In this document: positions 10,161 through 18,800 of the stretch, one piece after another
Layout: every line of letters begins with the position of its first letter
How positions within the stretch are numbered: the first letter of the stretch is position 1
Origin: Opitutaceae bacterium
Lineage (GTDB): Bacteria > Verrucomicrobiota > Verrucomicrobiia > Opitutales > Opitutaceae
Length of the DNA: 64,000 bases
Assembly: GCA_016794785.1 (NCBI GenBank)
Contig: JAEUHC010000007.1
Span: 169,710-233,709 of the forward strand
Reading direction: 5' to 3'
The notes under the pieces: generated by a model
Seen by the model: the letters and a program-made list of their open reading frames with translations, nothing else
What the model was told of the DNA's origin: nothing
The model's database searches: none
Translations under genes and position numbers: made by a program

Positions 10161-11080
10161 GCGACGACCTCCCGGCGACAACGTTCGATGTAGTCTCGCG
10201 ACCGATTGATTGCGGCCGTGATCTCCGGGACGGTCGGCAGAATCGGAATCCCGCGCGGCGTCGGGTGCATGAAAATCTCCACGAGGCCCCGGTAGCGGAT
10301 ATCGGCCAGCGCTTTGATCACGGGACGATAGTCCAGCCCGCCGCCGAAGCCCGGCAGCTGCCGCAGTTCAATCTCCTTGGCCACCTTTTTGGCGATGCCC
10401 TCCGAGTGTTCTTGAAAATACATGAACGGAATCTGCTTCGCTCCGAGATCGCGAATCAGCGCCGGCAGCTGCTCGATCCACGGGTGCAGGTGATGCGGTG
10501 CGAGCGCGACGCCGAGGTGGGAGGAACGGTTGAACTCCGAGAAATAGCGCAACGAGTCCGGATGGTGGAGCAGCGAATTGCTGTGATTCTCGATCGCGAT
10601 CGTGACGCCGTTGACCTCGGCGGCGGCGACGTGAGGCTTCATGCGTTCGAAGAAGCCTTGAATCGCTTTCTTGAGTTCCGAAACCGCCAGCCCCTTCGGC
10701 CCTCCGCTCCCGGTGACGATGATGCCGCCGCCCATTTTTTTCATCCACATCATCTCGTCGCCGAGTCCCAGCGGGCCGAGAGGATAACGCGTGCTCACGC
10801 CAAGCTTCGCGCGGTGCTTCGCGAGCAACGCAACAAACGCGTCGTCCCCCATCTCGACGATTTGCTCGCGCTGATTGCCGTGCGGCCGGCACCAGACATC
10901 GATTGCCTCACAGCCCGTCTTCGTGACTTCGGGCAGGATTACGTCGAGCGGCATCTCTCCATACAGCGCGGAGGAAAGAACGTAGCGCAGTCGAAACGGT
11001 TCTTCCTTCGCGGCGCGGGCCACCCATGGCGCCGTCGCCGCCACGGCGAGCGACTGGAGAAACTGGCGGCGAGGGATCAT
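10157..11080 (-). CDS. Tat-exported sugar phosphate isomerase/epimerase-like TIM-barrel protein
   Basis: A 307-residue protein beginning MIPRRQFLQSLAVAATAPWVARAA, a twin-arginine signal with Tat-type hydrophobic stretch, so it is exported folded. The rest matches the xylose-isomerase-like TIM-barrel (AP endonuclease 2) fold: VTIAIENHSNS with a metal-ligand-type glutamate, LGVALAPHHLHPW, and a late GLVEIFMHPTPRG. Members act as epimerases or isomerases on sugars; the substrate here is unknown. The ATG at 11080 places the RR motif correctly. It lies 39 bp downstream of the DJ-1/PfpI gene and overlaps the cytochrome start by 4 nt, placing it firmly in the operon. Confidence 0.85.
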   Translation of the reverse strand: MIPRRQFLQSLAVAATAPWVARAAKEEPFRLRYVLSSALYGEMPLDVILPEVTKTGCEAIDVWCRPHGNQREQIVEMGDDAFVALLAKHRAKLGVSTRYPLGPLGLGDEMMWMKKMGGGIIVTGSGGPKGLAVSELKKAIQGFFERMKPHVAAAEVNGVTIAIENHSNSLLHHPDSLRYFSEFNRSSHLGVALAPHHLHPWIEQLPALIRDLGAKQIPFMYFQEHSEGIAKKVAKEIELRQLPGFGGGLDYRPVIKALADIRYRGLVEIFMHPTPRGIPILPTVPEITAAINRSRDYIERCRREVVA

Positions 11081-11119
11081 AGAAGAAGGCAAGCGGGATA
11101 ATATGGAGGGGGATATCGA

Positions 11120-11701
11120 CTATGCAGCCGCAGCCCGTGCGGCTTCGAGCATTTTGATCCACGGCCCCAGATAGTGCCCGTTGTCTCGGTAGGTGCGCCC
11201 GGAGACGAGATTGCCGTCCACGACACAGGGAGCGTCGACGTAGATGCCGCCGCAAACTTCGAGATCGAACTGGCATTTCGCCACCGTCGCCATACGCCGA
11301 CCCTCCACGCAGCGTGCGTAAGCCGGAATCTCCACGCCATGGCACACCGAGGCGATCGGCTTGTTGGCCGAGAAAAAATACTTCGTGATTCGGACGAGAT
11401 CCGGATCGTAGCGGATGTATTCCGGCGCGCGTCCGCCGGAGAACATGATGCCGAGATACTCCTCCTCCTTCACGTCGGCGAAGGGCACGTCTACGTCGAT
11501 TGTGTAGCCTTCCCACTCCTTGGTGATGGTCCAGCCCGGCTTCACTTCGTGCATCACCATCTGGTAGCGGCGGCGCTCCGGGCCGGTGACGACCGGCTGG
11601 ATGCCAGCTTCAATCAGCCGATAGTAGGGATAGAGGGTGTCGAGCGTCTCAGCCGCGTCGCCCACCACGATGAGGGCCTTGCCGTGGAAAGGAGAAGTCA
11701 T
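11120..11701 (-). CDS. DJ-1/PfpI family protein
   Basis: A 193-residue protein of the DJ-1/PfpI class I glutamine-amidotransferase-like fold. The nucleophile elbow SVCHG places Cys120 followed by His121, and the strand GKALIVVGDAAETLDTLYP opens the fold. Members include glyoxalase/deglycase-like enzymes, peptidases and isocyanide hydratases; I cannot choose among them. No signal peptide is visible, so it is probably cytoplasmic. The start ATG at 11701 is preferred to a possible one at 11737 because it leads directly into the first beta strand. A predicted promoter (-10 TACACT at 11714-11709) would start transcription at about the A of this ATG, implying a leaderless mRNA. First gene of the minus-strand operon. 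Confidence 0.85.
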   Translation of the reverse strand: MTSPFHGKALIVVGDAAETLDTLYPYYRLIEAGIQPVVTGPERRRYQMVMHEVKPGWTITKEWEGYTIDVDVPFADVKEEEYLGIMFSGGRAPEYIRYDPDLVRITKYFFSANKPIASVCHGVEIPAYARCVEGRRMATVAKCQFDLEVCGGIYVDAPCVVDGNLVSGRTYRDNGHYLGPWIKMLEAARAAAA

Positions 11702-11708
11702 GCGAGCC

Positions 11709-11775
11709 AGTGTATTCCGCTTGGCAGGCTCCGTCACTGCACTCCTTAGTCAGAAAACCTCAGGTTTTTCGTCAC
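11709..11775 (-). promoter_or_regulatory. Composite operator and promoter of the 11701-4514 operon
   Basis: Read on the minus strand: an 18-nt box GTGACGAAAAACCTGAGG (11775-11758), 17 nt, then GCAGTGACG (11740-11732) whose GTGACG can serve as -35, 17 nt, then TACACT (11714-11709) as -10. The same two boxes recur with the same two spacings before the TonB receptor at 13138. The first box overlaps a palindrome AAAACCTCAGGTTTT (11754-11768, 7-bp arms, 1-nt centre), which also sits 15 bp before the regulator's ATG, so the site may additionally serve autoregulation. GTGAC occurs twice in direct orientation, as often seen for AraC-type activators. Confidence 0.7.
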
Positions 11776-11783
11776 CCCATTTC

Positions 11784-12944
11784 ATGGCATCCCGCCGCCG
11801 CCCGCCCCGCGTCGCGCTCCTGGTCGAAACCACGCGCACCTACACCCGCGAACTTCTCGCCGGGGTTCGGCGCTATGTCGCGGCGCATGGACCGTGGTCG
11901 TGCTTCATCGAGTTGCGGGCGCTGGAATCCGGTCCGCCGCCGTGGCTGCGAAACTGGGATGGCGACGGGATTATCACGCGCACGTTTACCCAGGAGATGG
12001 CCGACGTGATTGCCGCGACGGGCCTGCCGGCCGTCGAGCTACGCGCGACCTACCTGAGGAGCGAGCTGCCGTTTGTCGGCATGAACAGCGGCCTGATCGG
12101 CCAGATGGTGGCCGAGCATTTTTTCGATCGTGGCTACCGGAACTTCGCCACCTACAGCCTGCACACCGAGCGCTTCTTCGAGGAACGGGTGCAGAATTAC
12201 ATCGCGGCGGTGGAGGGACGCGGCGGGGTTTGCTCGCTGCTGCCCGAGCCGATTTCCGATCGGGCGGCCGACTGGGAGAAGGGCCAGGCCAGGCTTATGG
12301 AGTGGCTAGCCGGCCTGCCCAAGCCGGTCGGCATCTTTGCGGCCAACGATCAGCTCGGCGTCCGCCTGCTCGACGCCTGCCAGCGCGCCGGCATCGCGGT
12401 GCCGGAGGAAGTCGCCGTCGTCGGAGCGGAGAATGAGGAGACGTTGTGCGCGTTTGCCAACCCGCCGCTGACGAGCGTGCGCTTCGACGGCGCGACAGTG
12501 GGCTTTGCCGCCGCGGAGTTGCTGGCCCGGCTCATGCGCGGCGGGGCGCCGCCCAAGGGCGGCACGCTGTTTCCGCCCAAAGGCATCGTTGTGAGGGAAT
12601 CATCCGATGAATTTGTGATCAATGATCGGCTGGTCGCGCATGCGGCGCGGATGATCCGTGAGAACGCGGCCGCCGGGCTGAATGTCGATGACCTATGCCG
12701 GAAGCTGAACGCTTCGCGCAGCACCCTCGATCGCCGGATGAGGACGGCGATCGGGCGCACGCCCAAGGAGGAGATTCTCCGCGTGCGATTCCGCGAGGTG
12801 CAGCGCCTCCTGCGCGAGACCGATCTTACGATCGAGGCCATCGCCGGGCTGACGGGGTTTGCGCACAGCCACTACCTGCAGGCCGCGTTCAAGCACGCCT
12901 ACGGCCAGACCCCGGGCGAGTTCCGCGGCAAGAAAATAGCCTGA
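11784..12944 (+). CDS. XylR-type transcriptional regulator (periplasmic-binding-like sensor plus AraC HTH)
   Basis: A 386-residue regulator. Residues 1-270 resemble the LacI/periplasmic-binding sugar sensor (PRVALLVETTRTYTRELLAGVRRYV at the start, GIFAANDQLGVRLLDACQRAGIAVPEEVAVVGAENE later), and residues 285-386 are an AraC-type double helix-turn-helix ending in FKHAYGQTPGEFR. This is the architecture of E. coli XylR, which senses a sugar and activates uptake and catabolism genes. The ATG at 11784 is chosen because MASRRRPPRVALLVETT matches the family start; the frame is open upstream. It is divergent from the DJ-1 operon (82 bp) and precedes a TonB receptor gene; both neighbours share a composite control element, so it is their likely activator. 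Confidence 0.93.
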   Translation: MASRRRPPRVALLVETTRTYTRELLAGVRRYVAAHGPWSCFIELRALESGPPPWLRNWDGDGIITRTFTQEMADVIAATGLPAVELRATYLRSELPFVGMNSGLIGQMVAEHFFDRGYRNFATYSLHTERFFEERVQNYIAAVEGRGGVCSLLPEPISDRAADWEKGQARLMEWLAGLPKPVGIFAANDQLGVRLLDACQRAGIAVPEEVAVVGAENEETLCAFANPPLTSVRFDGATVGFAAAELLARLMRGGAPPKGGTLFPPKGIVVRESSDEFVINDRLVAHAARMIRENAAAGLNVDDLCRKLNASRSTLDRRMRTAIGRTPKEEILRVRFREVQRLLRETDLTIEAIAGLTGFAHSHYLQAAFKHAYGQTPGEFRGKKIA

Positions 12945-13024
12945 GCGAGCCGCGGGTCTGCGGCCATGTCGGGGCGAAGCGCACCGGTGTGTCGTGCGCG
13001 GGCGCATCGGGTTCGGGGACACCC

Positions 13025-13091
13025 GTGACAAAAAACCTGAGGAATTCCGCCACATAACCGCAGTGACGAGATTATGCGGAACCGATATTCT
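13025..13091 (+). promoter_or_regulatory. Composite operator and promoter of the TonB receptor gene at 13138
   Basis: Box 1 GTGACAAAAAACCTGAGG (13025-13042) is 17/18 identical to the box before the divergent operon. After 17 nt comes GCAGTGACG (13060-13068), identical 9/9; its GTGACG is the -35 candidate, and 17 nt later TATTCT (13086-13091) is the -10. The same arrangement occurs at 11775-11709 on the other strand. The predicted transcription start near 13098 leaves a 40-nt leader before the ATG. Upstream position of box 1 fits activation. Confidence 0.7.
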
Positions 13092-13137
13092 CAAGCGTCA
13101 CTCCGCCGCTCCCCAACTGCGATTCCCCTCAAAATCC

Positions 13138-15402
13138 ATGACTGCCAACCCCGCTTCCTTCCCGCGCATCACGCAACTAACGCGACTCGGTCTCGCCCTC
13201 ACCTGCATCGCCTGCGCCTGCGCCAGTGGATCGGCCCAGGTCGCCAATCCGGCCGCAAACCGCACCGCCTCAACCCCCAGGTCGGAGGAGGCGATCACGC
13301 TAGAGGTATTCAAGGTGCAGGAGACCAAGGGGCAGAGCTATGGGGCGTCCAATCTGGCGTCAGCCACGCGCATGAACACGCCCATCGAAAACGTTCCCCA
13401 GACGATCCTGGTGATGAACGCAAATCTGCTGGCGGACATCGGCTCTCATTCGCTCGATCAGGCCCTACGCTACACTTCCGGTGCGACGCCGCGGCAAAAC
13501 GCTCCGGACGGGGCTATTGTCCGCGGGCTGGCCTCGGGGTTTGCTCACTATGAGGACGGCTATTTTGCTCCTGCCATTGCGTCCGACCTCGGGAACATCG
13601 ACCGCGTCGAACTCATCAAGGGTCCCTCCGCCTCAATTGCCGGTGCATCGGAGTCGACCGGGTTTCTGAACTTCATCACCAAGAAGCCGCTCTTCACGGA
13701 TCGCCGTTCAGTGGATGTCACCGTGGGCTCGTGGAACTTCATCCGGGGTGTCGTCGACGTTACCGGCGCGGTGCCCGGCTACGGCAACATGGCCTATCGG
13801 TTCGTCGGCTCCTACGTGAACGCCGACAGTTTCCGCGACAACGAGCGCACGAAGAAGACCGCGGTTTATCCCTCCTTCACGTGGCGCCTGACGAAGGACT
13901 CCGAGTTGCTCGTGCAGATTGCCAGTGTGTCCAACTTCACGCCCGGTGGATTTGGGAGTGCTTATTTGGCGCCGACATTCGGTGCGGGTGCCACCCCGAT
14001 AGTGGTGCCGGCCAACGCGAAGATTCAGCTCAATCGCTGGATGCCCATCAACGTGAACTCAAGCGGCGCGGCCGGCATGGGCCGCAACACGGATCTGCAG
14101 TCCCTCCACCTCGTTTTCACTCATCGTCTGAACGAGATCTTTTCGTTCCGGCAGTCGGGCAAGCTCTACTCGATCACGAGCGATCTCTATCGAAACGCCC
14201 TCGCGGACAATTTCACCTACGATGCCAACGGCTATCTCATGGGCACCTACGCCGTTAATCGCAGCCGAGCCTCCACGCAGGCCTACCGTTTCCAAGGTGA
14301 CGCGGCGATGATGCTCAAGTCGGCCGGCGAAAAATTCACGATGCGGACTTTGGCGGGTTATGAAATCGCCCGCAGCCAAAGCGACAGTTTGAACTTCCAA
14401 TCCGCCAACACCGTCCTGCCGTTCAGCTTCCTCGCTCCGGTTTATGACGCCGGGCTGCCCACAAGCCTGCTCAACACCGGCAACAGCAATTCCAAGGGCG
14501 GGTCGTTTGCCACCTTTGCCAACACCCAGGTCGGCTTGTTCAATGACTACGCCATCCTGACTGGCGGAGTGCGTCGGGATCAAAACAAGGCCGGGTGGAC
14601 AAAAAACAACCTGAACAACACGCGCGCCAACACGCCGAAGACCCCCGTAATCACCAGTCCGCTGTTCGGCCTCACCATCAAACCGGCAAAATGGGTGGCG
14701 CTGTTTGGCGTTTACAGCAACGCCGGCGCGGCGGCGACCACGGTCTCCACGTTTCCCGGCCTGCCCGTGACCGAACCGCGGCAGATCCTGGTCAGCGTGA
14801 CGCCCGATACCACGAACAAGGAGTTCGGCGCCAAGTTCACCTTCTTCAAAGGTAACTTCTCCGTCAGCGCGTCGCACTTCGACACCTTGCAGAGCGGTGT
14901 GACCCGCAACCAGACCGATCCCTCATTTCCCGGCGGGAGCAGAAACTTCATCGACAGCGGCAATCGCTCGAAGGGCTTCGACATCAGCTGGGCAGGTGAT
15001 GTGACGGCAAATCTCTCGGTCTTTGGCGGCTACGTTTTCAATGAGACGAGTGCCCCGGGTTTGAAACCCAACGGCAGCCAGCTCGAATTGCGCGGCACCC
15101 CGAAGCACAAGATCCAGATGTTCTCGCGTTATCAGTTCAAGCAAACCAAGGACGGTGGCTTCGCGGTCAAGGCCGGTGTGGTCTCGCAAACGTCTGTTTT
15201 CGGCCGGGCATCCAACACATACTCGATCTCGGGTGCGACGCGCTACGACATCGGCGTGGACTACCGGAACGACAGTTGGTCGTTCGCCGCCGGACTGGTG
15301 AATCTGACGAACGTGATTTTCCCGACCTTCGCCGTCGGCCAAGGCAGCAACACGATCGACGAGCCGCGTAATTTCTATTTCACGGTCGGACGGAAGTTCT
15401 AG
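13138..15402 (+). CDS. TonB-dependent receptor (siderophore-receptor-like plug)
   Basis: A 754-residue outer-membrane receptor with signal peptide (LGLALTCIACACASGSAQ). The plug has the features of the FhuA/FpvA group: TPIENVPQTILVMNANLL, LDQALRYTSGATPR, DGAIVRGLASGF and VELIKGPSASIAGASESTGF. The C-terminal half alternates amphipathic strands and ends in NFYFTVGRKF with the terminal Phe that guides barrel assembly. The substrate is unknown; despite the siderophore-like plug, sharing its promoter element with oxidation genes and a XylR-type regulator argues for a carbohydrate or related organic compound. ATG at 13138 is chosen for the signal peptide; the frame is open upstream to 12994. Confidence 0.93.
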   Translation: MTANPASFPRITQLTRLGLALTCIACACASGSAQVANPAANRTASTPRSEEAITLEVFKVQETKGQSYGASNLASATRMNTPIENVPQTILVMNANLLADIGSHSLDQALRYTSGATPRQNAPDGAIVRGLASGFAHYEDGYFAPAIASDLGNIDRVELIKGPSASIAGASESTGFLNFITKKPLFTDRRSVDVTVGSWNFIRGVVDVTGAVPGYGNMAYRFVGSYVNADSFRDNERTKKTAVYPSFTWRLTKDSELLVQIASVSNFTPGGFGSAYLAPTFGAGATPIVVPANAKIQLNRWMPINVNSSGAAGMGRNTDLQSLHLVFTHRLNEIFSFRQSGKLYSITSDLYRNALADNFTYDANGYLMGTYAVNRSRASTQAYRFQGDAAMMLKSAGEKFTMRTLAGYEIARSQSDSLNFQSANTVLPFSFLAPVYDAGLPTSLLNTGNSNSKGGSFATFANTQVGLFNDYAILTGGVRRDQNKAGWTKNNLNNTRANTPKTPVITSPLFGLTIKPAKWVALFGVYSNAGAAATTVSTFPGLPVTEPRQILVSVTPDTTNKEFGAKFTFFKGNFSVSASHFDTLQSGVTRNQTDPSFPGGSRNFIDSGNRSKGFDISWAGDVTANLSVFGGYVFNETSAPGLKPNGSQLELRGTPKHKIQMFSRYQFKQTKDGGFAVKAGVVSQTSVFGRASNTYSISGATRYDIGVDYRNDSWSFAAGLVNLTNVIFPTFAVGQGSNTIDEPRNFYFTVGRKF

Positions 15403-15613
15403 TTCACCGAAAGCCGGGTCAGACGCGGATCGGAAGATGATCTGTGTGAAGTTCGGACCTCCCACTCTCGGAACGGGTCACGAGCCTGCGGCGAAAGTGA
15501 TGAAAAAGCCGATGTTCTTCACCCAAAACTCGGACTGACTATATTCTGCCGATGCGCTAGCTTCGTCAAAGCAGTCAGTAAGTCTTAGCCCCATCCCACG
15601 ACCCTTCGCCACC

Positions 15614-18600
15614 ATGATCCCCCTCGCTCTGCTTCGTCGCATGGTTCGTTTTTTATTTGTGGCGTTGTCCGCCGGCTCAGGCGTGCTGCCAGCGCAAACC
15701 GGGCCCACCAGCGAGTCCGCACGCATCTCCGGGCAGGTGAGCAACGCCTCTACGCGGGCGCTACTTGAGGGCGCGGCGGTTGAAATCCCCACGCTCGGCG
15801 TGCGCACGCTCACCGACACGCTTGGGCGCTTCCGCATCGAGCAGGTTCCGGCAGGCAACCACGCCGTGGTCGTGACGTATACCGGTCTAAACCGGGAGGA
15901 ACGCCGGATTGCGGTCGCGGCCGGGCAGCAAGTGTCGGCGGTGTTCGAGCTGGGGTCCGATATCTATCGCCTGGAAAAGTTCAGCGTGGTCGGCGAGCGG
16001 GAGGGCAATGCCGCCGCCCTCACGGCGCAGCGCAACGCGGACAGCGTCAAGAGCGTCGTCGCGCTCGACGCCTACGGCAACCTCTCCAACAGCGAGGCCG
16101 GCGAGCTCCTCATCCGGCTGCCGGGCATCGCCGGCTCCCTCAACGGCGAGGGCGTCGTGAGCGAAGTGATGGTGCGCGGCACCAATCACACGCTCAACTC
16201 CGTCACCGTCGACGGCAACAAGATGGCCAGCTCCGGCGGCATGAACCGGAATTTCCGCACCAACAGCATCCCCGGCGCGTTCTTCGACACGATCGAGGTC
16301 ACGAAGGCGGCGACGCCCGACATGGATGCGGACTCGCTCGGCGGAAACATCAACATGAAGACGCGGTCGCCGCTCAGCATGAAGGAAAAGCGCCGGATGA
16401 TCTATCGCTTCGGCGCCAAGTGGGCGCCGCCGTTCTACGATCACAACCCCGCGACCCGGAACCACTCGATCCACCCGATGACGTCGTTCAGCTACCAGGA
16501 GGTCTTCGACGCCTTCGGCGGCGATCGCAACCTGGGCGTGACGTTCAGCATGTTTTACAGCGAGAACGCGGTGTCCGCGATCCAGATGACGCAGGACTAC
16601 GCGTTCGTCACCACGAGCCCCGCCTACGTGTGGGACTACCGCTCGGCGGACATCTACAACAACCGGATGAACAAGAGCGCGACCTTGAAGATCGACTACC
16701 GCTTCAGCCCAACCTTCCGCGTCTTTCTCAATGGCATCTACAACGACGCGCATGAGCGCTCGTTCGAGTATCTGCGGACGCGCGCGTTCACGTCCCGCAC
16801 CGTCGCGGCCCTCAACGCCGCCGGCCAGCCCACGGGCAACAACGCCATCCTCCCGGACTTTACCGACAAGATTACCCGCGTCCGTGCCGTGCCAGCGTCG
16901 ACATTCGAGCTGCAGACAGACGGCAACCGTTTCGAGGATTCGCAGCGGCAACTGCACGCCGGCGCCGAGCACACCTACGCTCGCTTCGCGATCGATTACG
17001 ACGCCGCCTATTCGGAGAGCCTTGTGCGGCAAAATGACGGACATAACAGCCCCAAGGTCGGCTCGGGCGGTTTCTTCCGCACTTGGCTGACGGGCGTGGG
17101 CTGGACCCTCGACAAGACGGCCAACGAGATGCGGCCGCAGTTCATCCAGACGGGCGGGCCGAGCATCTTCGACCTGAAGAATTACACGAACAGCGAACTC
17201 AACAAGCGCGACAATGAGCGGAACGGCACGCTCGAGAGCATTTCAGCCAACGCCAAATATTTCCTCGATGCGCGCCGGGTGAATTACCTCAAGGCGGGGG
17301 CGCGTTTCCGCCGTCAGACCGCTGAGGAAGTCGGCGGCGACCGGCGCTGGCAATACGCGGGCCCTGACGGGGTCGTAGGCGTCAATCCCGCGACCGGTCG
17401 CCGGGACGACGATTTGAGCATTTTCCAGTTTAACGGCGTGAAGACCACCGAGAGCCTGCGCAACGGCCCGATCCCCTACACGCATGTCGGCTACGTGGCC
17501 GAACACGTGAAAAAGAACCCGACGCATTGGTTCGAGGACCGCTACTACGACGAGTCGCGCAAATACCTCGGCACGCGCCGCGTCGTCGAGGACGTTTCCT
17601 CTGCCTATCTGATGGGTGGCACGCGCTGGGGCCAGCTGCGGGCGGTCGGCGGGCTGCGCTTCGAGGAGACGGAGGTGGCGGGACGCGGTTTTGTGCGGGC
17701 GCGGACCCTCGCGACGGCCGCGGCGGTTCCCGATCCGGTGGCGCGCGCGCGCCTCGACTACAACAATCCGCGGCGCATCTCCGGCCGCTACAGCCACACG
17801 TTTCCCGGCGCCTACCTCACCTACAATTTTTCGCGGACGCTGCTCGCGCGCGCCAACTGGTCGAACAGCATCGGCCGCCCGCCGTTCGCCAACCTCGTGC
17901 CGCGCGAGGATGTCAACGACCAGACGCAAACGCTGATCGTGGGCAACCCGGCGCTGAAGCCCCAGTTCGCCGAGAACATTGACCTCACGCTCGAGTATTA
18001 CTTCGAGCCGGTGGGCGCGTTTTCCGCCGGCGTCTTCCAGAAGAAGCTCAAGGATTTCATCGTCTCGCTCGGCGGCGAGACCGTCCCGAACGGACCCGAC
18101 AACGGCTTCGGCGGCAGCTACGGCGGCTACAACTTGATCACCGACCGCAACGCCGGGACAGCGACGATCCAGGGCATCGAGGTCAGCTTCCAGCAACAGC
18201 TCACCTTCCTGCCCGGGACTTTGAAACGAATGAGTTTCTTTGCGAACTACACGCGGCTCACGACGGAGGGAGACTATGGCTCAACCGGACCGCGCACGAC
18301 GAATCTCGTGCCGAACTTCGTGCCGACCACCGCCAATGCGGGCCTGACCTTTCCGTGGCGGAAGTTCAGCGCGCGCCTGCTCGTGAATCACACCGGGGAA
18401 TTTCTCGTGGGGTATTCGACCGACCGGTCACGCCTCCGTTACAAGATGGCGCGCACGGCGTGGAACGTGAACTTGAGCTATACCGTATCGCCGAAGCTCC
18501 AGTTTTATTTCGACATCCAGAATATGTTCAACGCGCGGCAGGAGTGGTTCTACTTCGAGCGCAGCCGGACGCAGGCGGACTTCGACAATGGTGCCTTCGT

Positions 18601-18628
18601 GAACTTTGGGATTAGCGGCCGGTTTTGA
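15614..18628 (+). CDS. Large TonB-dependent receptor with carboxypeptidase-regulatory-like N-terminus
   Basis: A 1004-residue outer-membrane receptor. After a signal peptide (VRFLFVALSAGSGVLPAQ) comes a carboxypeptidase-regulatory-like beta domain at about 36-110 (ISGQVSNASTRALLEGAAVEIP, FRIEQVPAGNHAVVVTYTG), then a TonB plug (ELLIRLPGIAG, SEVMVRGTNHTLNSVTVDG, FFDTIEVTKAATPDMDADSLGG) and a long barrel ending in FGISGRF. These receptors import oligosaccharides or other large nutrients. M10 is an alternative start. The 211-bp upstream region contains no convincing promoter beyond a TATATT at 15540-15545, and no copy of the composite element at 13025, so it is probably controlled separately from the preceding receptor. 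Confidence 0.93.
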   Translation: MIPLALLRRMVRFLFVALSAGSGVLPAQTGPTSESARISGQVSNASTRALLEGAAVEIPTLGVRTLTDTLGRFRIEQVPAGNHAVVVTYTGLNREERRIAVAAGQQVSAVFELGSDIYRLEKFSVVGEREGNAAALTAQRNADSVKSVVALDAYGNLSNSEAGELLIRLPGIAGSLNGEGVVSEVMVRGTNHTLNSVTVDGNKMASSGGMNRNFRTNSIPGAFFDTIEVTKAATPDMDADSLGGNINMKTRSPLSMKEKRRMIYRFGAKWAPPFYDHNPATRNHSIHPMTSFSYQEVFDAFGGDRNLGVTFSMFYSENAVSAIQMTQDYAFVTTSPAYVWDYRSADIYNNRMNKSATLKIDYRFSPTFRVFLNGIYNDAHERSFEYLRTRAFTSRTVAALNAAGQPTGNNAILPDFTDKITRVRAVPASTFELQTDGNRFEDSQRQLHAGAEHTYARFAIDYDAAYSESLVRQNDGHNSPKVGSGGFFRTWLTGVGWTLDKTANEMRPQFIQTGGPSIFDLKNYTNSELNKRDNERNGTLESISANAKYFLDARRVNYLKAGARFRRQTAEEVGGDRRWQYAGPDGVVGVNPATGRRDDDLSIFQFNGVKTTESLRNGPIPYTHVGYVAEHVKKNPTHWFEDRYYDESRKYLGTRRVVEDVSSAYLMGGTRWGQLRAVGGLRFEETEVAGRGFVRARTLATAAAVPDPVARARLDYNNPRRISGRYSHTFPGAYLTYNFSRTLLARANWSNSIGRPPFANLVPREDVNDQTQTLIVGNPALKPQFAENIDLTLEYYFEPVGAFSAGVFQKKLKDFIVSLGGETVPNGPDNGFGGSYGGYNLITDRNAGTATIQGIEVSFQQQLTFLPGTLKRMSFFANYTRLTTEGDYGSTGPRTTNLVPNFVPTTANAGLTFPWRKFSARLLVNHTGEFLVGYSTDRSRLRYKMARTAWNVNLSYTVSPKLQFYFDIQNMFNARQEWFYFERSRTQADFDNGAFVNFGISGRF

Positions 18629-18800
18629 TCGATCTGAGGTGAGTGGTGATGGTTCCGGCTGTGATCATCCCCAGTGCGATTGCCTCGCCGTGGGTGCGCC
18701 ACTGGAGTCCTGAATTTGAAGCATGTGATTGTCTGGCCTTAGCGTTCGGTCGAGGCGTCAACGCGATTTGCCGTTGCCATATCGGACGTTGGGTTGCCGG

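Noticed and set aside
8145..10193. 682-codon frame opposite the cytochrome gene
   Set aside because: The five CxxCH sites and signal peptide on the other strand show which frame is real.
13138..15402. Naming the receptor a siderophore (FhuA/FpvA) receptor
   Set aside because: Plug wording fits, but no siderophore or iron-regulation genes are nearby and its promoter is shared with oxidation genes; kept as substrate unknown.
15534..15579. 7-bp inverted repeat ACTGACT/AGTCAGT and TATATT before the receptor at 15614
   Set aside because: Arms are 32 nt apart, no matching -35, no second copy; too weak to call an operator or promoter.
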